A DNA stretch of 64,000 nucleotides from Pigmentiphaga sp. H8 (GTDB lineage Bacteria > Pseudomonadota > Gammaproteobacteria > Burkholderiales > Burkholderiaceae_B), in the NCBI RefSeq assembly GCF_003854895.1, contig NZ_CP033966.1, forward strand, positions 1,302,001 through 1,366,000. Direction: 5' to 3'. The position numbers and the translations under genes are program-made. Of the stretch, positions 1-6,137 are shown piece after piece (positions within the stretch are counted from its first letter, which is position 1; every line of letters starts with the position of its first letter). The notes under the pieces were generated by a model that did no database searches, was not told the DNA's origin, and worked only from the letters and a program-made list of their open reading frames with translations.

Positions 1-152
1 GGCCCGCCCGGATGGATGCAGACGATGTCCTCGTCGTCGGCCCAGACCGCCATCAACTGGGCGAGGTCGCCTTGTTCCAGGGCGTCGTAGAACGCCTGCT
101 CGGCTTCTTCGGAGGTGGCGAATAGCGGCGCGCCGCGGGATTTGAGCACCAT
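1..152 (-). CDS. NTF2-like/SnoaL-like protein, N-terminal fragment
   Basis: Seen: an ATG at 152-150 lies directly against the TAA stop of purU (155-153), so translation is probably coupled. The visible 50 residues begin MVLKSRGAPLFATSEE, continue with an acidic helix, and end near DDEDIVCIHPGG. The order 'helix with EAEQAFYDALEQGD, then LMAVWADDED, then IHPGG' is typical of the NTF2-like/SnoaL fold (DUF4440-type), which forms small ligand-binding or catalytic dimers. The gene runs off the left edge, so the C-terminal two thirds are missing and no substrate can be proposed. Position after purU suggests one transcript. Confidence 0.6.
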   Translation of the reverse strand, partial: MVLKSRGAPLFATSEEAEQAFYDALEQGDLAQLMAVWADDEDIVCIHPGG

Positions 153-1007
153 TTATGCGAATACGATCGTCTTGTGGCCGTTCAACAGGATGCGATGCTC
201 GACGTGCCAGCGGACGGCGCGCGCCAGCACCAGGCATTCGACGTCGCGGCCGACCTGCGTCATGGTTTCCGGCGACATGCTGTGGTCCACGCGGGCGATG
301 TCCTGCTCGATGATGGGACCTTCGTCGAGGTCGGGCGTGACGTAGTGGGCGGTGGCGCCGATCAGCTTCACGCCGCGGTCGTGCGCCTGGTAGTACGGCC
401 GCGCGCCCTTGAAGCTGGGAAGGAAGCTGTGGTGGATGTTGATCGCGCGGCCGGCCAGCGCCCGGCACATCTCGGGCGACAGGATCTGCATGTAGCGGGC
501 CAGCACGACCAGGTCGACGTTCTCGCGCTCGGCGATCTGCAACACCTGCCGCTCCTGCTGTTCCTTGCCGCCCTGCGCGACCGGCAGGTGGTAGAAGGGC
601 ACGCCGTACGAAGCCGACAGCAGCGCGAAATCGGGGTGGTTGGAAACCACCGCGGGAATGTCGATGGGCAGCTGTCCGCTCTTGGCGCGGAACAGCAGGT
701 CGTTCAGGCAGTGGCCGTGCTTGCTGACCATCAGCAGCACGCGCGCGCGCCGGTGCGGGTCGCGGATCTGCCATTGCATGGAGAAGCGCTCGCCCACGGC
801 GGCGAATTCCTTGCGCACGGTGTCGGCGTCCAGGCCGTCGGGCACCGAGAAGTGCACGCGCAGGAAGAACAGCTGGGTGTCCTCGTCCCCGAACTGCTGC
901 GAGTCCAGGATGTTGCAGCCGCGCTCGAACAGGAATCCCGACACGTGGTACACGATGCCGGTCGTATCGGGGCAGGCGAGCGTCAGGATGTAATCGTTGT
1001 GCTGCAC
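153..1007 (-). CDS. purU: formyltetrahydrofolate deformylase
   Basis: 284 residues, the usual PurU length. It hydrolyses 10-formyl-THF to formate and THF in the cytoplasm, balancing one-carbon pools and feeding formate to PurT. Residues 1-85 form an ACT regulatory domain (YILTLACPDTTGIVYHVSGF). The rest is a formyltransferase-type catalytic domain with the family landmarks SNHPDFALL, INIHHSFLPSF (catalytic His) and TAHYVTPDLDEGPII (catalytic Asp). The start is a GTG at 1007 with AGGA about 7 bases upstream. A terminator-like hairpin at 1021-1050 separates it from the upstream zinc-finger gene, so it probably has its own promoter. The next gene starts on its stop codon. Confidence 0.95.
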   Translation of the reverse strand: MQHNDYILTLACPDTTGIVYHVSGFLFERGCNILDSQQFGDEDTQLFFLRVHFSVPDGLDADTVRKEFAAVGERFSMQWQIRDPHRRARVLLMVSKHGHCLNDLLFRAKSGQLPIDIPAVVSNHPDFALLSASYGVPFYHLPVAQGGKEQQERQVLQIAERENVDLVVLARYMQILSPEMCRALAGRAINIHHSFLPSFKGARPYYQAHDRGVKLIGATAHYVTPDLDEGPIIEQDIARVDHSMSPETMTQVGRDVECLVLARAVRWHVEHRILLNGHKTIVFA

Positions 1008-1020
1008 GGGGAGGTCCTGT

Positions 1021-1050
1021 GAATAAAAAGCAAACCCCGGCGGACCGGGG
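1021..1050 (-). terminator. intrinsic terminator, end of ilvE / zinc-finger transcript
   Basis: Read on the minus strand, CCCCGG (1050-1045) pairs with CCGGGG (1040-1035) around a TCCG loop. It is followed at once by TTTGCTTTTTATTC (1034-1021), a near-continuous U tract. It lies just after the zinc-finger gene and 14 bases before the purU start. Confidence 0.7.
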
Positions 1051-1080
1051 CAGCGTCAGCTGTGTCCTTCCTGGGACACC

Positions 1081-1104
1081 GCGGATCCGGCATAGCCGGT
1101 CCGC
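1081..1104. repeat. dispersed palindrome, copy 1
   Basis: GCGGATCCGGC / ATA / GCCGGTCCGC is an imperfect palindrome with one extra T in the left arm. Nearly the same sequence recurs at 42188-42211 (only the loop differs: TTT), and an inverted-order relative is at 42097-42120. All copies are intergenic. It resembles the short REP-like intergenic palindromes of Burkholderiales; no function is claimed. Confidence 0.55.
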
Positions 1105-1110
1105 AGGGCA

Positions 1111-1308
1111 TCAATGATGATGTACCTTGGCGCCGTCCTTCAGACGGTATTCGGCGCCACAGTACGGGCACTTCGCTTCGCCCGTCGTCCCGATGTCCAG
1201 GAACACCTTGGGGTGCATGTTCCAGAGCGGAGTATGCGGTCCCGGGCACGAAAGCGGAAGCGCGTCGGCATCGACTTCGATGATGGCGTTGGCGGCTTCG
1301 GTGGTCAT
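1111..1308 (-). CDS. small zinc-finger domain protein (zf-CHCC type)
   Basis: 65 residues. The C-terminal half has the landmarks CPGPHTPLWNMHPKVFLDI and CPYCGAEYRL, giving a Cys...His...CxxC zinc site, and ends in three consecutive His residues. This is the zinc-finger family related to the mitochondrial complex I subunit NDUFS6, common downstream of ilvE in beta-proteobacteria. Its molecular role is not established. It starts 15 bases after the ilvE stop, so the two are co-transcribed, and the terminator at 1021-1050 closes the unit. Confidence 0.85.
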   Translation of the reverse strand: MTTEAANAIIEVDADALPLSCPGPHTPLWNMHPKVFLDIGTTGEAKCPYCGAEYRLKDGAKVHHH

Positions 1309-1323
1309 GGCCGTTCCTCCCGA

Positions 1324-2244
1324 TCAGACGTGCGTGAGCCAGTGGCCGTACTTGGCGTTGCGGCCCGCGACCAGATCGAAGAAGGCCTGCTGCAGGCGCG
1401 CCGTGACCGGGCCGCACTGGCCGGCGCCGATCTTGCGGCGGTCCAGTTCGCGGATGGGCGTGACTTCCGCCGCCGTGCCGGTGAAGAAGGCTTCGTCGGC
1501 GATGTAGATGTCGTCGCGCGTCAGGCGCTTGGTGACGACCTTGATGCCCAGGTCGGCGGCCAGGCTGTGGATGGTCGAGCGCGTGATGCCGGTCAGGGCC
1601 GAGGCGATCTCGGGCTCGATCAGCACGCCGTCCTTGACGATGAAGACGTTCTCGCCCGAGCCTTCGGCCACGAAGCCTTCGGTGTCGAGCAGCAGGGCTT
1701 CGTCGTAGCCGTCCTCGGTGGCTTCCAGGTTCGCCAGGATGGAGTTGGCGTAGGTGGAGGCCAGCTTGGCGCGGGGCATGGTCACGTTGACGTGGTGGCG
1801 GGCATAGGACGAGGTCTTGACCCGGATGCCCTTTTGCAGCGCCTCGGCGCCCAGGTAGGCACCCCATTCCCAGGCGGCGACGGCCACGTGGACCTTGGCG
1901 CCCTTGGGCGAGACGCCCATCTTTTCCGAACCGTAGAACGCGATGGGACGCAGGTAGCAGGATTCCAGCTTGTTGACGCGGACCACTTCCTTCTGCGCTT
2001 CCATCAGGATTTCCCGGCTGTACGGGATCTGCATCTGGTAGATGTGGGCGGAATTGACCAGGCGGTCGGTGTGTTCCTTGAGCCGGAAGATCGAGGTTCC
2101 GATGTCGGTCTTGTACGCGCGCACACCCTCGAATACCGCCAACCCGTAGTGCAGAGAGTGTGTGAGCACATGGGTGTTGGCTTCACGCCAGGGCACGAGC
2201 TTGCCGTCGTACCAGATGAAGCCGTCGCGGTCTGACATCGACAT
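1324..2244 (-). CDS. ilvE: branched-chain amino acid aminotransferase
   Basis: 306 residues of a fold-type IV PLP aminotransferase. It transfers the amino group between glutamate and the 2-oxo acids of Leu, Ile and Val, the last step of their synthesis. The PLP lysine is Lys160 in MPRAKLASTYANS; EGSGENVFIV and TGITRSTI are the family's phosphate-binding segments. I chose the ATG at 2244 (MSMSDRDGF) because GGAG sits about 9 bases upstream; the reading frame stays open for 41 more codons, but those residues are unlike the family. A -10-like TACAAT lies at 2277-2272 on this strand. The divergent neighbour azlCD exports branched-chain amino acids, a sensible functional pairing. Confidence 0.94.
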   Translation of the reverse strand: MSMSDRDGFIWYDGKLVPWREANTHVLTHSLHYGLAVFEGVRAYKTDIGTSIFRLKEHTDRLVNSAHIYQMQIPYSREILMEAQKEVVRVNKLESCYLRPIAFYGSEKMGVSPKGAKVHVAVAAWEWGAYLGAEALQKGIRVKTSSYARHHVNVTMPRAKLASTYANSILANLEATEDGYDEALLLDTEGFVAEGSGENVFIVKDGVLIEPEIASALTGITRSTIHSLAADLGIKVVTKRLTRDDIYIADEAFFTGTAAEVTPIRELDRRKIGAGQCGPVTARLQQAFFDLVAGRNAKYGHWLTHV

Positions 2245-2442
2245 GATGAGGATCTCCGAAATGAACCAGATATTGTACCAATCTGCGACGGGATCCTGCG
2301 GCGAAGCGGGCGCGCAGGGGTCCGCGCCCGATGCTGCCCGGGAATCCGGGGAGATTCGGGTAATCACTTACAATAGCCGTAAGCCGTCACTTTACTCCTT
2401 CCCGGCCCGGCGCCGGGATCCAGCCGCCGTTCCCCCATCCCC

Positions 2443-3198
2443 ATGTCCGCCATGCGTCCGTCCGCCGCAGTGCCCGGCCTTTCCCCGCAGGAACGCAGGG
2501 CGGCCGTCGTCGCGGGCCTGAGGGCGCTGGCGCCCACCACGATCGCCATCGGCGTCTGGGGCATGGTCAGCGGCGTGGCCATGGTCAAGATCGGCCTGAG
2601 CCAGTCCCTGGCGCTGGCGATGACTTTCCTGGTATACGCGGGCTCGGCCCAGCTGGCCGCGCTGCCGCTGATCGTGGCGGGCGCGCCGGTATGGCTGGTG
2701 TTCGCCGCCGGTTGCGTGGTCAACCTGCGATTCGTGATCTTCGCGGCGGCGCTGCATCCGTATTTCCGCCGCTACTCCCGCTGGCGCCGCCTGGGGCTGG
2801 GCTTCCTGACGAGCGACATCGGCTTCGTGCTGTTCATGCCCCGCTACGGCGACGCGGCCGTCAAGGGCACGCCCGAGCAGACCTGGTTCTTCCTGGGCTC
2901 GGCGCTGGGCAACTGGGTGACCTGGCAGGTGTGCTCGGTGGCCGGCATCCTGCTGGGCGCCGTGGTGCCGCAGGCCTGGTCGCTGGAATTCGCCGCGGTG
3001 CTGGCGCTGATCGCCATCGTGGTGCCCATGGTCGCGAGCTGGCCGGTGGCCGCGGCGGTGGGGGCGGCGGCCCTGGCCGGATGGGCTGGCCAGCCGCTGC
3101 CCTTGCGGCTGGGGCTGGTCCTGGCGGTGGTGGCGGGCGTCTGGGCCGGCGTGGCCACGGAGCGGGCGCTGGAGCGCCGCAAGGAGGCGGGGGCATGA
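2443..3198 (+). CDS. azlC: AzlC-type branched-chain amino acid exporter, large subunit
   Basis: 251 residues and strongly hydrophobic with several predicted membrane helices (for example APTTIAIGVWGMVSGVAMV, WLVFAAGCVVNLRFVIFAAAL and a long C-terminal hydrophobic stretch). The segments NLRFVIFAAALHPYFR and LGFLTSDIGFVLF are characteristic of AzlC. With AzlD it forms an inner-membrane exporter of branched-chain amino acids and analogues. The stop overlaps the azlD start as ATGA (3195-3198), so the two are translationally coupled. A TACAAT hexamer at 2369-2374 could be the -10 box, but I see no convincing -35. Confidence 0.9.
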   Translation: MSAMRPSAAVPGLSPQERRAAVVAGLRALAPTTIAIGVWGMVSGVAMVKIGLSQSLALAMTFLVYAGSAQLAALPLIVAGAPVWLVFAAGCVVNLRFVIFAAALHPYFRRYSRWRRLGLGFLTSDIGFVLFMPRYGDAAVKGTPEQTWFFLGSALGNWVTWQVCSVAGILLGAVVPQAWSLEFAAVLALIAIVVPMVASWPVAAAVGAAALAGWAGQPLPLRLGLVLAVVAGVWAGVATERALERRKEAGA

Positions 3199-3545
3199 GT
3201 CCGTCCACCCTGCCGCCGACGTCCGATTCCCTGTACGTCTGGCTGGTCATCATCGCGCTGGCGGTGTGCACCGTGCTCACGCGCGCCGGCTTCCTGCTGC
3301 TGGGCGACAACGTGCCCCTGCCCGAGGGCGTCAGGCGGGCGCTGCGCTACGCGCCCGCCGCGGCGCTGGCGGCCGTGATCGTGCCGGACCTGCTGCCCTG
3401 GGCGCCGGGCGGCCTGCCGGTGTTCGACTGGCGCGCCCTGGCCGCCGTGACCGCGGTGGCGGTCATGGTGGCCACCCGCAACACGATCGCGATGATAGGC
3501 GCGGGCATGGTCACGCTGTGGCTGCTGAGGTGGCTGGCGGGCTGA
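3195..3545 (+). CDS. azlD: AzlD-type branched-chain amino acid exporter, small subunit
   Basis: 116 residues, typical for AzlD. About four hydrophobic segments are visible: LYVWLVIIALAVCTVLTRAGF, YAPAAALAAVIVPDLL, ALAAVTAVAVMVATR and MIGAGMVTLWLLRWL. The motifs TRAGFLLLGD and RYAPAAALAAVIVPDLL are diagnostic of the family. It partners AzlC in the inner membrane. The start ATG at 3195 overlaps the azlC stop codon. It is convergent with the following Bug gene, only 24 bases away. Confidence 0.9.
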   Translation: MSPSTLPPTSDSLYVWLVIIALAVCTVLTRAGFLLLGDNVPLPEGVRRALRYAPAAALAAVIVPDLLPWAPGGLPVFDWRALAAVTAVAVMVATRNTIAMIGAGMVTLWLLRWLAG

Positions 3546-3569
3546 GCGCCCGCGTGCCCTTTCTCTTAG

Positions 3570-4565
3570 TTATTCAGCCTGGATGTTGCGCTGGACCACG
3601 ACGGCGCGCAGACGGCGGATGTCGTTCTCGACGCGCGCCTGGAATTCGTCGGGCGTGGAGGCCTTGGGCGAACCGCCCCAGTCGACCAGTTGCTGATGCA
3701 CGGCGGGCGTGTCCAGCACCGCGCGCAACTCGCGGTTCAGGCGGGCGACCACGTCGGCGGGGGTGCCGGCCGGCGCGGCGATGCCCAGCCAGGATTCGAA
3801 GACGACGGCGGGCAGCGTATCGGCCACGCTGGGCACGCCGGGCAGCGCCTGCACGCCCTTGGGCGCGGTGGTCGCCAGCAGCCGCACGCGCTGGGACTTG
3901 AACAGCGGCGCGGTGTTGGTCATCGTGTCGATCATGACGTCCACGCGTCCGGCCAGCAGCTCGGTCATGGGGCCGGCGCCGCCCTTGAACGGCACGTGCA
4001 GCGCGCTGCCGCCGCTTTCGGCCATGATCCATTCGCCCACGAGATGCATGGCGGTGCCGACGCCGACCGAGGTGTAGGTGTAGCGGTCTTTTTCGGCCTT
4101 GATGCGGCGGACGAAATCGTCGAAGGACTTGATCGGCGACGACGGCGCCACGGCCAGCGTCAACGGATACGTCGTGATCGTGGAGACCCAGCCAAAGCCC
4201 TTGACCGGCTCGAAGGGCAGGTCCTTGCGCATGGCGGCATTGGTGCCGTGGCCGCTGGTCATCAGCACCAGCGTGTAGCCGTCGGGCTCGCTCTTGGCGA
4301 CCTGGGCCGAGGCGATGTTGCCGCCGTCGCCGGCGCGGTTCTCGACGATGACGGGCTGGCCGACCCGCTCGGACAGCGCCTTGCCGACCAGCCGGGCCAC
4401 GACGTCGCTGCCGCCTCCGGCCGCGAAGCCGACCAGCAGCTTGATCGGCCGGTTCGGGTAGGTGTTCTGCGCGTTGTTCTGCGCGTGCGCGGGGCCGGCC
4501 AGTGCCGCGGCCAGTATGCCCGCCGCGGCGAGGGCCTGGCGGCGGCCGGTGATCTTGTCGTGCAT
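3570..4565 (-). CDS. Bug-type (TTT) periplasmic solute-binding protein
   Basis: 331 residues. The signal peptide (basic RRQALAAAG, hydrophobic core, cut after AHA-Q near residue 29) is followed by the Bug hallmark YPNRPIKLLVGFAAGGGSDVVAR and later EPDGYTLVLM and VPFKGGAGPMTELLAGRVDVM. Bug proteins bind small carboxylates and similar anions in the periplasm, classically for TctAB transporters, but no membrane subunits are nearby. It is the last gene of a VOC / IclR / Bug operon, 60 bases after the IclR gene, so the ligand is probably the substrate that regulator senses. The ligand cannot be read from the sequence. Confidence 0.9.
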   Translation of the reverse strand: MHDKITGRRQALAAAGILAAALAGPAHAQNNAQNTYPNRPIKLLVGFAAGGGSDVVARLVGKALSERVGQPVIVENRAGDGGNIASAQVAKSEPDGYTLVLMTSGHGTNAAMRKDLPFEPVKGFGWVSTITTYPLTLAVAPSSPIKSFDDFVRRIKAEKDRYTYTSVGVGTAMHLVGEWIMAESGGSALHVPFKGGAGPMTELLAGRVDVMIDTMTNTAPLFKSQRVRLLATTAPKGVQALPGVPSVADTLPAVVFESWLGIAAPAGTPADVVARLNRELRAVLDTPAVHQQLVDWGGSPKASTPDEFQARVENDIRRLRAVVVQRNIQAE

Positions 4566-4625
4566 GATGGGTCTCCTCTTCGTCCCCGTTTTCGTGCGGC
4601 CCCGTCGGGGCGCGCGTGAGGCCGC

Positions 4626-5369
4626 TCAGTCCGCCGTCTGCAGGCGGGCGGAAATCTCGCGGCTTTTCTGTTGCAGCACGGCCCCCAGGGCCGCGCCGTT
4701 GAGGAACTCTCCACGCTGCTTCGAGCAGACCAGCGAGATCGTTCCTATGACTTCGTCCTCGGCCATCACGGGCACGCCGTAGCCGATGACGTCGGGATCC
4801 AGCCCCGCGTGGCTGATGGCGTATCCCGCCTTGCGTATGGCCTTCAGCCCGGTCCACGCGGCGTTCCAGGCTTCCTCGCCGGCACCCGGGTGGGTCTGTT
4901 CGAACAGGTTGCGCACGCGCGCCCGCGGCCAGAACGCCAGTACCGACAGCGAAGGCGCGCCGCGGAACCACGGCAGGCTCTTGCCCCGCATGTAGGTCAG
5001 TTCCAGCGGCTCGACGCCGGCTTCGTGCGCCACGTTCAGCAGGTGCTCGCCGTAGACGTTGGAAAGCAGCACGTGGCAGCCGGTTTCCTGCGCCAGGTCG
5101 CGCAGGATGGGCTGGGCGGCGCGGGTGACCGGATCGGTCTCGCGGATCAGGGCCTCGAGTTCGACGATCCGCGCGCCCACCACGTAGATGCCGCGCGGCA
5201 GCCGTATCAGCAATCCCGCCGCGCACAGCTCCTTGACGTAGCGATAGGTGGACGAGGGCGTGAAGCCGAAATGGCTGGCCAGGTCGTCCACCGTCCAGGC
5301 GTACCGGTCGTGGGTGTAGGCATCGAGCAGCGTCAGCATGCGGCCCAGGCTGGATGCGCTTTCCGTCAT
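4626..5369 (-). CDS. IclR-family transcriptional regulator
   Basis: 247 residues. The N-terminal winged helix-turn-helix (residues 5-65: LLDAYTHDRYAWTVDDLASHFGFTPSSTYRYVKEL) is followed by the IclR effector-binding domain (HVLLSNVYGEHLLNVAHEAG, then YAISHAGLDPDVIGYGVPV and VIGTISLVCS). These regulators bind small aromatic or aliphatic acids. The ATG at 5369 overlaps the stop of the upstream VOC gene (ATGA), so it is in the same operon as the VOC enzyme and Bug protein and probably controls the promoter with two palindromes at 5955-6009. Confidence 0.88.
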   Translation of the reverse strand: MTESASSLGRMLTLLDAYTHDRYAWTVDDLASHFGFTPSSTYRYVKELCAAGLLIRLPRGIYVVGARIVELEALIRETDPVTRAAQPILRDLAQETGCHVLLSNVYGEHLLNVAHEAGVEPLELTYMRGKSLPWFRGAPSLSVLAFWPRARVRNLFEQTHPGAGEEAWNAAWTGLKAIRKAGYAISHAGLDPDVIGYGVPVMAEDEVIGTISLVCSKQRGEFLNGAALGAVLQQKSREISARLQTAD

Positions 5370-5932
5370 GCGGGCGCCTGCTCCACGCCCATGCGCCGGG
5401 CCATGTCGGCCCGCCACTCCTGGCGGCTGCGGAAGCCGGGCAGGGCGCGCGCGTGCCGCTCGGCCCAGGCCATGAGTTCGGCCGGCGGCAGCTCGATGGG
5501 CATGGGGACGCGCATGGGCTGCGAGACGTACCAGGGTGTGTCGATGTACAGCTCGAGCCGGTTGCCTTCCGGATCGCGGCAGTACAGCGACAGCGCGTTG
5601 CCGTGCGTGACCGGTGCCAGTTCCGCGACGCCGGCGTCCACCAGGCGGCGGTGGTAGCGCTGCAGGGTTTCCAGGGAGTCGGCCATCAGCGACAACTGGT
5701 TGATGACGTTGAAGCGGACATCGGCGGGCCGCCCCGATACCAGCACGATCTGGTGATGGACGTCCGGATCGCGGCTGGTGAACACCAGTTCGATCGGGCC
5801 GTGAGGGCCGTCGAGCATGCCGCGGTCCGTGATGGTGAAGTCCAGGACCTGCGAATAGAAGTCGGCCATGCGCTGGATATCGGTGACGAAGATGCCGACG
5901 TGGCTGAAGGAAAGACCGGGTCTTTGGGGCAT
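5366..5932 (-). CDS. VOC-superfamily (glyoxalase/extradiol dioxygenase fold) protein
   Basis: 188 residues with one vicinal-oxygen-chelate domain: SFSHVGIFVTDIQRMADFYSQVLDF at the start (His11 as probable metal ligand), HHQIVLVSG in the middle (second ligand region) and CRDPEGNRLELYID near residue 125 (Glu ligand). The C-terminal tail of about 55 residues is unusual in simple glyoxalases. Such proteins act as ring-cleaving dioxygenases, isomerases or lyases on small molecules; the exact reaction is unknown. First gene of the VOC / IclR / Bug operon, which suggests catabolism of a compound bound by the Bug protein. Confidence 0.82.
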   Translation of the reverse strand: MPQRPGLSFSHVGIFVTDIQRMADFYSQVLDFTITDRGMLDGPHGPIELVFTSRDPDVHHQIVLVSGRPADVRFNVINQLSLMADSLETLQRYHRRLVDAGVAELAPVTHGNALSLYCRDPEGNRLELYIDTPWYVSQPMRVPMPIELPPAELMAWAERHARALPGFRSRQEWRADMARRMGVEQAPA

Positions 5933-5954
5933 GGTGGAAAATTTGGCCTGATAT

Positions 5955-6009
5955 ATGGCGAATAAACGCCATTGAAAATTGAGTTTTTTGCATATTACGT
6001 AAAAAACTC
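5955..6009 (-). promoter_or_regulatory. AT-rich promoter region with two palindromes upstream of the VOC operon
   Basis: ATGGCG / AATAAA / CGCCAT (5955-5972) is a perfect 6-base inverted repeat. GAGTTTTTT (5981-5989) mirrors AAAAAACTC (6001-6009) across 11 bases. Both lie 23 to 77 bases upstream of the VOC start in an AT-rich patch that contrasts with the GC-rich surroundings. IclR regulators bind short palindromes, so these are candidate operators for the IclR protein of the same operon. No clean -35/-10 pair was identified. Confidence 0.45.
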
Positions 6010-6065
6010 AAAAATAAGACCTGTGTGAAACCCTAGGTGGAATCGGCCGGGGGCAGGCGGCCGCA

Positions 6066-6089
6066 CGCCGCTTCCCGAGGGAAGCGGCG
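6066..6089 (-). terminator. hairpin downstream of glnE
   Basis: CGCCGCTTCCC (6066-6076) pairs perfectly with GGGAAGCGGCG (6079-6089). It lies about 50 bases past the glnE stop in the glnE transcript. No U tract follows, so it is at best a weak or Rho-assisted terminator, or a 3'-end stabiliser. Confidence 0.4.
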
Positions 6090-6137
6090 GCAAACCGGAG
6101 GGGGTAGGAGGCGGGGGCGGCAAGGCCCCCGGAGGAT

